Source of the DNA: Silene noctiflora
Taxonomy: Eukaryota; Streptophyta; Magnoliopsida; Caryophyllales; Caryophyllaceae
Length of the DNA stretch: 42,605 bases
Assembly (NCBI GenBank): GCA_009801015.1
Contig: VHZZ01000144.1
Location: 194,828 to 237,432, forward strand
Reading direction: 5' to 3'
A program made the position numbers and the translations under genes. Of this stretch, positions 1 to 10,224 are shown piece by piece (the first letter of the stretch is position 1; each line of letters begins with the position of its first letter). A model generated the notes under the pieces. The model did no database searches. It was not told the origin of the DNA and saw only the letters and a program-made list of their open reading frames with translations.

Positions 1-282
1 ATCCTTACGAACTTGGAAAATGGGCTAGCCTTTCTGCTATCTAAATGTGATTCATTACTAGAACAAACCACAAAGTTTTTGGTTTTTTCTTTTTTTTTTC
101 CCGATAGAAATTTGGGTACATAGGACAATGGTAAGTCGCTTTGCGATAATTGTCCGGCTGCTGTTATTCTTCTTGTATTATTGTAATTCATGTACCATTC
201 TTGTTCACTTGTACATGAGATTAGATAATAAAATCCTTCTTGTTGCTAAGAACTTCTGGTCTGTTTAGTTGGCTTTATTCGA
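1..282 (+). other. Possible 3'UTR end of an upstream plus-strand gene
   Basis: No open frame of note is present. The stretch is T-rich with TGTA-type motifs, and a perfect AATAAA lies at 227-232, the arrangement expected near a plant polyadenylation site. It could be the 3'UTR of a plus-strand gene whose coding part lies before the window. This is inference from composition and one hexamer only. From 283 to 879 I see nothing recognisable apart from the 3' flank of the minus-strand thioesterase gene. Confidence 0.25.
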
Positions 283-879
283 GGCCATGTTCCACCCGGA
301 GCATGGTCAGCAACAGCAAAAAATAACTTCGATGACTTTACAAATTAAGATAATATCTAACCACACTTTCAGGAATCCAAAACAGATAAGAGGGTCGGAT
401 ATTTGCTTCCTTTTCATGTATCGATCATTTACCGACTTCGTTTAATCTAATTTAGACTGAAATTGCATCTAACTAAAGACCTAACCAAACACCCATCAAA
501 AACAAATCTTACAAATCTGTTTCAGTTCAATCTTCCTCGTCTATCGCCTACTTAAATTTTGTGGGATTGGAACAAATTTTGTTCATGCAAGTGCCCGTTG
601 ATGGATTCATGGCTGGCGTATAGAAATTGTGAAATATGGTTTTAAAAAAAAATTGATTCCAGCATAAAGAATGAGAAATTTTCTATTACACAAATTTGAT
701 TCCAGCATCAACTTTACAGAACAAATTTGAAAACTTGCCATTTTTCCTCGAAAGAGAGTAGTTCGTTCGTTTCCATCAATTAGTTAGCTATATGCCTATA
801 CCATTCCAAGACGATGATAAAAATAATGGTCACCTGCTTTTCAAATAAAATTTTGGTTATTTGGACTGTTGAGGGTGCA

Positions 880-3800
880 TCACTGATGCTCATCATCTGA
901 GTCTTCGGCATCCATACGCTCAATGATCCGTCTTGCTTCTTCCTCAGTGGCAGGGTAAACACTGCGTATCTGCAGCCCTTTTTTCACAGCCTCCGGGCAG
1001 ACAGTGAAGGTAAAGTAGAATTTATTCGACACCTGATGCAGATTTCACATATGTTGATAGGAAATGTTAACAATAATTTGTATACCAGATAACCGGATTG
1101 ACCTAGCCTGTATAATAAGATCCCGGACTTGAACCTAAGAATACAAAAATGATCCAAGACTTAAGTTGAACAGGTCTCTGACCAACAGCTAGCCCAGACT
1201 TTGCTAGACCTGATACCAATCCGACCCGATATGATCGGCGAGTCATTTGAAATCCCACCTAAAGTAGACCTAAGGCGCATAACCCCGGAATCATGACAGA
1301 TTGACAGGAACATAAGACATGGTACGTTATGACATGGAACTGAAATGACTAGATGATCTAGATCCTATCCGAACTGAAGTGCATAATAAAACACTAACAG
1401 ACCTGAAAACCCAGGGTTTGCCAGATCTACCCAGAATCTTAAAGGCTTAGGGTAAACGTCGGTGTATTAATCACATAAAGTAGGATGACAGCAAACATTA
1501 GACATACCTCACTGGTCCTTAACTCGGGGCGAGTGACATGAGCAACAACTTCCACATTGATAAGCGGTCGAGCCTGGTTCTCAAGTTCTGTGTACAGTAC
1601 ACAGGACTTCATACGAAGAAAATTCCCAACATCCACCTACAAGCCAAGCTCACATGTTTATTCTGATAAGATATTTACGTTAAGAGTTCAGAAACAATGT
1701 GAAGTCACACATTCATAACTAATAGAGAGCCAGCAGATGAACCAACTCACTATATACGTTATCACAAAATCTTATATAAGATGGTGTTGCATGTGAGCCC
1801 AACCCATTAACTATCAGTTACCAAGAAGATTATCGTGATCCTGTCTTGAGGTGATATGGCCACAAAAAGTAATTTTAAAATCAAGGCTCAAACTGATATT
1901 TAATATCATATCATTAACCTTGTAGCTAAAGGTGGAATACATAAAATTTGGGCGACTCACATGTGAAATTGTCTTATACAAGACTTGCTAATATATTACT
2001 ACAAGACAGTTAGAACTTAGAAATAGAACAAAGAATCAAAACCGAAGGTAGGAGCTTACAGGCTTAACGAAATCAACATGATCAACTTCAACGAAACGAG
2101 GTGCTGCTCCGGCAAAGGTATAAGCTGTGGCAAAAGAAAGTTCAAAGGCTTTACGCATAAGAAAACCACCAAAGATTCGACCATGAATGTTCCTTTGCTG
2201 TGGCTGGCAAATAATGGAGCTTTGCAGACAAGTATCTCTTATAAGAATGCTATCTCTGTCAGCCAAAGCTGGCATATCAACGAATATACGCCCTTCACTC
2301 AACAGTTCACTAATTCTTCTACTCTCTTGGTTGTCTATCTCACTCCTCTTTTCCATTCTCTTCAATTTCCTCATCTGGTTCCTTGCCTCTGCTTGTTCCC
2401 AAAGCAGTTTCTCTTGTTCTGTTTCAGGTGAAATCTTATTTATCGGAGCTGATTTTCCAGTCTCGGCATCACGAGCAACAAAGGTGAAATTCGCTACAAG
2501 AGCCTGTTCATCCGTCAACTGAGAAGAATCTGCAAAAGGAGTATACATGTGGATTTTTAGTATCTGATGTTATTTTGAAATATTTAGTGTTTTTATTTAA
2601 TTTTTAAAAAATTATTTTTTTTTTTTTTTCGGATTTATTACACCTTGTTACCACCAACTTTCTTATATTTTAATATTAGTACACTTTTAACGTATCTCGG
2701 ACCCTTAAATTTTACTTCGGTTTTCAAAATCGTTTTAATCTTTATCCTCGATTTAAATTTTTAGGTTTTATAAAAGAAAACCGGACTCGGATTTTAAAAC
2801 CTATAAGTTTACTTTGGCTCCTGTACTATGTTTCACTCCCCTTTTGTTTTTCACTCTCCCTTTTCTGTTTTCACATTTTGAAGTGTGTGTTTACCCATTG
2901 ACGGTTCTAAACGACGATTCATGTCAGCCTACCCCAAATCATTTTGGGATTAAGACTCTGATGTTGTTGTTGTTGTTGTTGTTGGTATTATATCTGAATC
3001 ACGACACTACAGTAACCGAATTATCATGATTTGAAGATTACCATTACCATATTTCCATTTTCTAAGCAGCTTGGTTGCATCATTCATGACATGAGGATCA
3101 CTAGCTGATTACAGGTTCAAGCCTCAAACTAAGATTTAATACCATGATTACTAGTATTACTACGACATGTGAGAATAGAGTAAACCAGAGATATTCTAAC
3201 CCGACAGTGTCAAATTTACGATGCACCCAATCAGAGATTAGGCCGCAATGATGGTGTCCCGAGGTATATCTCAAACTGAGTTATATACCATGGTTACAAC
3301 GGAGTCCTCCTATTGAGATATTGTGTATAAAAGTAAATGAAAGAAATTCCACCTGACAGCAAACACTTTACTCAAGTGCTGAATATTTGTATAACTATGG
3401 TCTGCTAAATAACATTATGACAGAAAGAGTACCTAGAGAGGATTGCAAAACTTCCAGCTGCATCTCCATGGATGACCTCCCAACCCATGTAACAGCACCA
3501 ACTAATCTAAGGTCAGTATCAACCCGAATAGGCCGTTTGAGAAGAATCTTATCGACAGAAGCAGTGACCAAAATAAGAGCACTTGCCATGCCATCATTGT
3601 TAGAACAGTGCTGCTCAATCATGAAAATGACAAAAAAATGATCATCAATCAATAAGCAGTAACATGTTTTGCGGAACAGTTGTCTAAAAAAAACATGTTT
3701 TGCGGAATTGCTTCATGCAATGATAATGTAACATAATAAGAAGAAATGTGACACCTCTAGTACGTTAATAGCTACTACAATCATCGGCCTTTGGTCGAGT

Positions 3801-5049
3801 AGAAAGATAAAGGTAGTAAGGTAACACCCCTTACAAGTTACAACCATGGTACCAAATTCAACAAGCTAGGGACAAATTTTGTTATTGAGACGCAAAAGTC
3901 CTTCCATACAATTCTCACTTTCTTTCCAAGTCATGTGAAAACGGCCATTGTGCTGTTAATTCACTATCACTGCATTCTACCACCCCTCCTACCCCAAACG
4001 AACAAAACCCCCCATCTACGGAAACACCTAAGGCATTGGGATAATGTTATTGTCGTGGTAACGGTTGTTGGCAAGACATTGATGTCATCACAATTCACAT
4101 TACCTATGTCATCATACTCTCTAGTCTTGGCTAACCCATACCCATTATCAACTGAAGCAAACTAATCCAGAATACACTAGCAATTTGGCAATTTGCAACC
4201 TCAATCCTCTAGCAATAGAAGCAACCATTGAGCCATGATCATGATCAAATGCATGAATATAACCAGGATTTGTATCCAGGAACGTGAACTATAAATGAAA
4301 CAAGGTAAACTCGGAAAAAAAATCGAAAATTTCAACTAAAGAATTCAACTTTCCCATTGCTTAGGGGCGCGAACACCCCAACTAGCCCCCCTAGTTCCGC
4401 CACTGATCAAATTACTTCACACAATTACCCAACAAACAAAAATACTCAAACAAAAAAACCCATTTCAGCATCAAATTCACAATTTCAAAAAGATTATCAA
4501 AAAAACAAAAAAAATGGCAACCTTATACGAAATTGTTCCAGCAAGAGCATCAAGATCTTCAACCAATTTACCCATCCTAATCTCATTCCAAGGATTTCTA
4601 TACTGTTCTCTCAACACATAATCTTCTGAAAACTTATACTCAACACTTGTTCTACTATTACATGGATTTTTTGAAACCAACCCATTTTCTGAAACTGTCA
4701 CATTTTCAACACCCCTGTCAAAAATATTGGATCTTGCTTCCCATAATGCGTTTGTGACAGGCGAATGGTACACTCCAGGCCATAAACTAAGTGGTTTTCG
4801 TATCGAAGACCCGGCATCTATCGGTGTTGTTGATGGGCTTGGAATTGGAATTTGATCATTTGGGTGTGAATTTATGGTTGAAAAATGTCTGATTTTGGAG
4901 AGATTATTATCATTTGGTGTTAATGGTGAATTGGGTGTGTGGATTAATGAAATTAGGAGTTTTAGTGATTGTTTTCTTGGTGAATTATGGATGATCATGG
5001 AGGGTTTCAAAAGTTTGTTCATTGCTGAGAATTTGGATGAAGGAAACAT
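880..5049 (-). CDS. Mitochondrial acyl-CoA thioesterase, ACOT9/10-like, two HotDog domains (5 exons, 485 aa)
   Basis: Hydrolyses acyl-CoA to free fatty acid and CoA, probably in mitochondria. Coding exons in transcription order are 5049-4522, 3610-3433, 2529-2060, 1636-1508 and 1032-880. They total 1458 nt with consistent phase and GT..AG introns of 911, 903, 423 and 475 nt. The N-terminus is basic, without an acidic cluster, and contains RHFS at 54-57, typical of a mitochondrial presequence. HotDog 1 starts near residue 135 (EIRMGKLVEDLDALAGTISY) and runs through exon 2 (VTASVDKI, GAVTWVGRSSME). A charged linker around 270-310 precedes HotDog 2, with NIHGRIFGGFLMRKAFEL at 349-366, VDHVDF near 384 and the C-terminal NKFYFTFTV. 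The C-terminus PATEEEAR..ERMDAE matches plant homologues that I remember. The first ATG (5049) has a weak context and an out-of-frame ATG lies 7 nt upstream at 5056; Met10 (5022) has G at -3 and could be the real start. Intron 2 carries a TTG-tailed repeat. Confidence 0.93.
2885..2984 (+). repeat. TTG-tailed retroelement 3' end (RTE-LINE/SINE-like), copy 1
   Basis: A CGATTCATGTCA segment is followed by CCAAATCATTTTGGGATTAAG, CTCTGATG and then seven GTT units at about 2963-2984. The same order recurs at 19205-19308 on the same strand. A (TTG)n tail after a short conserved block is how plant RTE-type LINEs and the SINEs that borrow their tails end. Only the 3' end is visible, and no reverse transcriptase is present. 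It sits inside the second intron of the thioesterase gene, antisense to it. Confidence 0.55.
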
Positions 5050-5220
5050 TCAGCATCAGTAATTCTATTCCGGGTTAGTGAAACACTTTGTTCGAGGGTA
5101 AAGCTGATCCGACTCAATAAGGCTAATTCGAGACTAGATGATCAGAAAAGTGTAACCAAACATGATACGATGAACCCGAGCTCACCTGACCCAAAAGTAA
5201 GTGAGCCAAAATGACATAAT

Positions 5221-5345
5221 AGACCCAAAACGAGTTATTTAAGGTAAAATCATGACCTGACTCAAACTCGAAACAACCGAAATGACTCTTAGAGTATAGA
5301 CCCAAAATGAATTACTTAAAGGTAAAATCTTTACCCAAAATGATC
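5221..5345. repeat. Degenerate tandem duplication (period 77) in TGACCC-rich DNA
   Basis: AGACCCAAAA followed by GAGTTATTTAAGGTAAAATC at 5221 recurs, diverged, at 5298, giving a period of about 77 bp. The surroundings (about 5100-5480) are rich in loose AAATGACCCGA-like motifs, as is 1090-1400 within an intron. This is low-information plant repeat DNA with no coding potential. Confidence 0.5.
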
Positions 5346-5887
5346 TAAAATGACCCGATTCGGGATTGACCTAACCAAAAATAACCTGAACAAAATTGCA
5401 TGATAAGTATTGATCCGAAAATGACCTGAGCCGACCCGATTAGCCCTTACTTTTCCCAAGTTGGACAACTAATGGTTAGTGGGTGAACAAGCTCGGATAT
5501 TGTAGAAAAGGGGTCAGACTTGGATATGACTATTGTGAAACGGGCTAGCCCATTCGGCCCATTAAACGAATAACAACGAGTTCATGAGTTCATCCATGTT
5601 AGCAGTCCATATATTTCCAACAAGAAAGGCATTTTGAAGCCTATAGGTTTGTAAATAGCAAAGACTGTAATATAACATAGAACTGACCCAATAGGAAAAA
5701 AAGGCCAAGCAAAAATCACAAATTCTCATTTAAAGCGGCACTATTTATCTTAACCTTAAAACGGGTCAAGTATCATAATCATACCACTTGTATATATAAG
5801 ATAAATATATTGTTTTTCTAAGCATTTTTATAAACACAAGCGACATGTACAGATGTACTTGACCTGTCTTAAACTATAATGTTGTCT

Positions 5888-6275
5888 TAAGGGTAAGATT
5901 ATCCGTCAGACTCTCCAAAGTCTTAAACTCTGCCACATCAACTTTCCACTAACTTTTATAATTTCTTTATTGTTCAGACTTACCTCAGATTTTATACATT
6001 ATCCGTCAGACCCACCTCAGACTTTACTTTTCTATTTTTCCACATTACTTCTTTTTATTTTTACAAAAGAAATGACACATAGGAGCCTCTAATTGAATAA
6101 TTTTCAATCAGGGTGGGGTCAAGACTCACCTCAAAGTCTTAAGTTGAGTCTTGGATTTCCAAGACCCAACTTAAGACTTTGTCAAGACCAAGGTAGATTA
6201 TTGGTAGTTTTGTGTGAGTCTTGTCTCAAGACTTACCAAAGTCTTGTCTCAAGACTACCAATAATCTTACCCTTA
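5888..6275. mobile_element. Non-autonomous DNA transposon (MITE), 388 bp, perfect 15-bp terminal inverted repeats
   Basis: TAAGGGTAAGATTAT at 5888-5902 and its exact reverse complement ATAATCTTACCCTTA at 6261-6275 bound the element. Flanking TTA or TA could be the target duplication; a TTA duplication would suggest a PIF/Harbinger (Tourist) type and TA a Tc1/Mariner type, and the sequence does not decide. The right half is full of CAAGACTC/GAGTCTTG and AGTCTTGTCTCAAGACT motifs in both orientations, so single strands could fold strongly. There is no transposase frame. Confidence 0.75.
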
Positions 6276-6326
6276 GAAAGACTTACGAGTAAAAAGTAGT
6301 ACCACGTAAACACTTGATGTTAGCAG

Positions 6327-6512
6327 GGCGTCTAAGACCCCGGGCAATCACGGGCGCGGGAATCGCTCCGATTTTAATCACCGAATTTACAATCTTTATT
6401 GGTGAAATTCAATACAAATCTCGAAGTATATTACAATATTTATTTATATTTGGGATCTCATTTTTTTTTGTGCTGCATCGAGCCTCCATTTATTTTAAAA
6501 CGCTCCTAAATG
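6327..6512. repeat. Dispersed 186-bp repeat, copy A
   Basis: This resembles 16024-16209 over its full length and in the same orientation. Both start GTCTAAG.CC.CGG.CAATCAC.GGCG, share TTTATTG.T.AAA and CAATACAAA.CTCGA in the middle, and end TGCATCG.GCCTCCATTTA. The copies are diverged. The family is unrecognised, and it may be a relic fragment of a larger transposon. No terminal inverted repeats are seen. Confidence 0.6.
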
Positions 6513-7498
6513 CTATACTGTTAGTATAGTAGTATGTTCTGGAGTGACTGTCAACCTCAACATTGAACCTCAACATTGTATGATTTGTATCCCAGAAGCC
6601 TAAGCATGTCACGGGTCTTGATCAGTGTCACTTGATGACGAATTGACGATGACAATGACAATGAGATGCATTTGTGCAAACATCAAACCATTATAGGGGA
6701 AACATAAGTTTTGTATAACACGGTTTTATAGAAACGGTCAAAATCAAACTTTTATGTAATTTTCATTTTGCTATAGGTAATGGTGGAGTTTGGGGTGCTC
6801 AAAAAGTGATCCATATTAACTACTCGAACTGATCTAGAGCGGTCTATTCGGTCCAGTCTTGTGTGTTTAAAAAAGAAACATGGTGAATGGTCTCTGATCC
6901 CGTATAAACTCAGAAAAACCTCAAAATACCCTTTTTAGTTGAAACAATTCGTCCAAACCAGCAAAAAATCGAACTTAATGGGTTCTGGTCGGGTCCTCTC
7001 CTAGTCGGTCTGGTCTCCGATTTTGGGATATGGGGGTTATCTGGTCTTGGTTCTTCCTATACGGTGATTCAATGAACACTCTTAGAATCTAGGTGCAGCT
7101 AGGCGGGGATAGCAAGGGTGTCCACACTTGCTGGATGACAAAAAAAACATCGTTTTTAGTTAAAACCGTCTTATATAAGTTCTTTTAAGATTGAAACCCA
7201 ATCATATAAGTTGAAACATTACATGGTCCATGCATGATTAAATCAAAATTAAACTATTTTATCATAAAATCTTGAGTTATGATCTCCTTTCCTAGAAATG
7301 CAACATGGAAGTGGGACTTTCACTAATCTTATGTGGTTTAGCATATATGTCGGAGATGTAGTGGCTTGGTTTGGTTAATAGAGGATGTATCTAGTCCCTC
7401 ATTTTCCCTTAAAACATGATCCACAAATTATACCCTTTAATTCATTTTTGGTCTCTTCCTTTTGGAATTTTTCATTTGAAGTGACACTTATATTATAA
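6513..7498. other. Gene-free interval
   Basis: I see no gene, RNA gene or well-bounded repeat here. Short ACGGTTTTA and AACCGTCTTA motifs near 6720 and 7165 resemble ends of small elements that are common in the window, but they cannot be paired with confidence. Confidence 0.5.
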
Positions 7499-7689
7499 GC
7501 GTCTTACTTGTGACGGACACTATCCGTTACAAGCTGAAAACGGATAGTGTCTCTCTCACAATAAGACAAGTGAGAGGGCAAGTGGAGGAAAATTGAGCAT
7601 TTAATGGGTAGTATCACTTGCATATTGTGAGGATGTAACTATCCGTCTTCAGCTTGTGACGGATTGTGTCGTCTTCAATGAGAATTTGT
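7499..7689. mobile_element. Hairpin MITE, copy 1 of a two-member local family
   Basis: This about 190-bp segment is collinear with 8996-9187. Shared features are CTTGTGACGGACACTATCCG, CTCTCACAATAAG.CAAGTG, a central ATAGTGTCACTTG-like part, TATTGTGAG, ACTTGTGACGG-like and GTCTTCAATGAGAATTTGT at the right end. GACGGA..TCCGTC motifs repeat in both orientations, so it can fold on itself. It has no coding capacity. The exact ends and target duplication are unclear. Confidence 0.65.
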
Positions 7690-7804
7690 GTTATATTATT
7701 GAGGCCTTTCATGAACATTTGTCCTAAAAGGTTTTTGTTCGTTTGATTGATCTTTCCCTTTTAAAGCTTGTGGATATATAGTGTTTAGATTTTAAAGGGT
7801 CCTG

Positions 7805-8494
7805 ATTTTCGCAGTTCATATTTTACTCAACACAGTACACTGTTGACAATTTTACCCCTCCCATTTTCCCTATCTAACCCCTCTCTCTAAAATTTTATCT
7901 CTAATGTCAAATTCATATTAATTCATCTCAATTTTTCTCAAATATCAAATATTAAATTTTAACGGTTGATGCGATATCGGGGTAGCGTCGGCCGTCGGCC
8001 GGGACTACGTACAAGAACATGTACTGCATGAGAAACTTAATGTCAATAATCAATTTCTAACCAATGAGAAACTGTACTGCAAGAACATTTATATTTACAT
8101 GTTCTGCATGAGAAACTTGTAACCAATGTCGATAATCAATTTGTACTACATTCAACAGCCGTTCCAGCCACGCCCTACAACTGACTTTCACCGTTACTAT
8201 TTTTTATACCCATTAATTAAGTTACACTCTAAACCCTAATTAAAAAAGAAACTAAATTACAAAAAATATTACAATTAATAAGTAATATAGGATTAACGAA
8301 TTAATTACATGTTCGTCACTTGAATAATCGTTCATAATTGAAGAATTTTAATNTATATTCGAAGATGGTTAAGGTTTCAGTNTNATAGAGAGAGGAGAGA
8401 GAATTAGGTTTAATGTTTTTTTTGGTGAAGGGCAAACAAATGGAAAGTTTGGTACAATAAGTACTGTATTGAGTAAAAAACGTACTGCGAAAAT
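7805..8494. mobile_element. Non-autonomous DNA element, about 690 bp, imperfect 34-bp terminal inverted repeats
   Basis: ATTTTCGCAGTTCATATTTT with its continuation ACTCAACACAGTAC at the left is matched on the opposite strand at the right (GTACTGTATTGAGT..GTACTGCGAAAAT), with about five mismatches over 34 positions. Inside, a segment with CTGCATGAGAAACTT followed by AATAATCAATTT or GATAATCAATTT occurs twice (about 8017-8070 and 8098-8150). Three unresolved bases (N) lie at 8353, 8382 and 8384. There is no transposase frame, and the superfamily is not recognised. Confidence 0.6.
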
Positions 8495-8995
8495 AAATAC
8501 CGATTGATTTAAATTAATTAATTAATTACGGTTATATATATTTGTAAATTATTCGTTATTTTGGTAATCAATTATTTATTAAAATTTTCTGATTATATTG
8601 TATTTAAAATATATATTTTTTTTTTAAAATAGTAAAAATGGAAAATAAACTGATAATTAAATATTGAATCTATTTGCATTCAAACTTTGATCGAGACTCG
8701 AGAGGGAAAACATATGACTTTTTCGAGTAAAACTTGGGCTTCGATTCTGGAGCTAAGCCCTAATTCAGCTCAAATTTCTGAGCTGATCGGGATTTATCGC
8801 TCTCGGATATCAATTGGCACGGTAATACCCTAGAATGGAGGAGGAACATACACATGGGAAGAAGTCACACAATGTAGAGAATACACCTATTTAAATGATC
8901 ATGTAGGCATGTCACATTGTCACAATCAATTAATCATGAATTTCTTGTTTTCTAAGCATCTAATTACTTAGCTAGATTAGAATTAAGTTAACAAA

Positions 8996-9187
8996 GCATC
9001 TTGCTTGTGACGGACACTATCCGTCACAAGCTGAAGACGGATTGTGTCCCTCTCACAATAAGGCAAGTGGGAGGACAAGTGGGGGAAAATGGAGTACCTC
9101 ATGGATATTGGATAGTGTCACTTGTATATTGTGAGAGGGACACTATTCGTTTTCAACTTGTGACGGCGTCTTCAATGAGAATTTGTT
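8996..9187. mobile_element. Hairpin MITE, copy 2
   Basis: Second copy of the 7499-7689 family. Its left part contains a perfect hairpin, CTTGTGACGGA then CACTA then TCCGTCACAAG. CCCTCTCACAATA on the left is mirrored by TATTGTGAGAGGG on the right. The right end is CGTCTTCAATGAGAATTTGT, as in copy 1. It is non-coding. Confidence 0.7.
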
Positions 9188-10224
9188 TTAAGTTAAATAA
9201 TGATACTTAGGCATGTGCTAGAACAGCATAGACTTGTTAATTAAGATTAGAATTGCCAACCAAAAAGTGTTGGCATAACTTGAGAAAATCACATGCATTT
9301 TTATGCAAATATGGAAGTATTTAATAAAAAGTTTTATTGATTATTAGTAGGAGCCTTGCATGGGACCACGTGACTAGTGCATCGTGCATGAGGTTTTTTA
9401 GGGAATATTTATAAAGGAATCTTTATTCTTTCACTTTATTTGCATTAAATTGTGTACAATTTTACACAAAATACAAGCATACCAATCATTTATCCCATCT
9501 TCTTTGGTAATGTACCTTTCTTAGTACTTTTACCCTCATCAATTTTCCTACAATAGATGTCATTTTCATGTTAAATAACTTGTTTCACACTTCTCACACA
9601 TTTATGGCACCCCTTTTTCTTAGGTGACATTCTCAACTTAAATTTATTTCTAGTACTACCATGTTTGAGACAATTACCGATCGTCATCAAAGATGGTACT
9701 CGTGAATTCGTGATTATGTTATGTTAAAACGCATCGATTGTGGAAAAAGACAAATCTTAACATATGCTGGTTATATAAAGATGATATTCATGACTCATGA
9801 GTGAAGCGTAAAATTGAACTACATTAATATAGTTTGGGTGAAAAAGAGGTTGAATCACACAAACTTGTTTACATAATAATCAACATTACAAGCTTATGTT
9901 ACAATTTACTGCTATTTATTACAGTACTAGCACAATCTACAGGCAACAAATTGTATGAGGGGTAAAAAAGTTGCAAGAACAACTATATCATATCTATCTA
10001 CCTAAGAATTCCATTCTCTGCTCTACATGGATTACAATCTTTAGTTGGACATGTACAATTCAGGTAATAAATCGCGGTCGCTATGGAATCGAGGCATTGC
10101 ATTCTGAAGTTTTTCTGGTTGTTGCAGTCGTATTTTGATGCAATATCGACTGAAACCAGACTGAAACGGCCTTTTTATCGATTTCCATCTGAACCGAGAA
10201 TTGATATCCTGAGTACTAACCTCT
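9188..10224. other. Gene-free interval; 3' flank of the receptor kinase
   Basis: No gene is seen. TTTATT at 9915-9920 reads AATAAA on the minus strand, about 305 nt past the kinase stop codon, and may serve as its polyadenylation signal, though other hexamers are possible. The rest is AT-rich single-copy-looking DNA. Confidence 0.35.

Noticed and set aside
4310..4420. TCGAAAATTTCAACTAAAG and CTAGTTCCGCCACTG motifs, with similar words near 15525-15660 (CAGTGACGGAGTTAC, AAATTTTAACTAAA)
   Set aside because: These look like fragments of one common plant transposon family, but ends, length and orientation could not be fixed.
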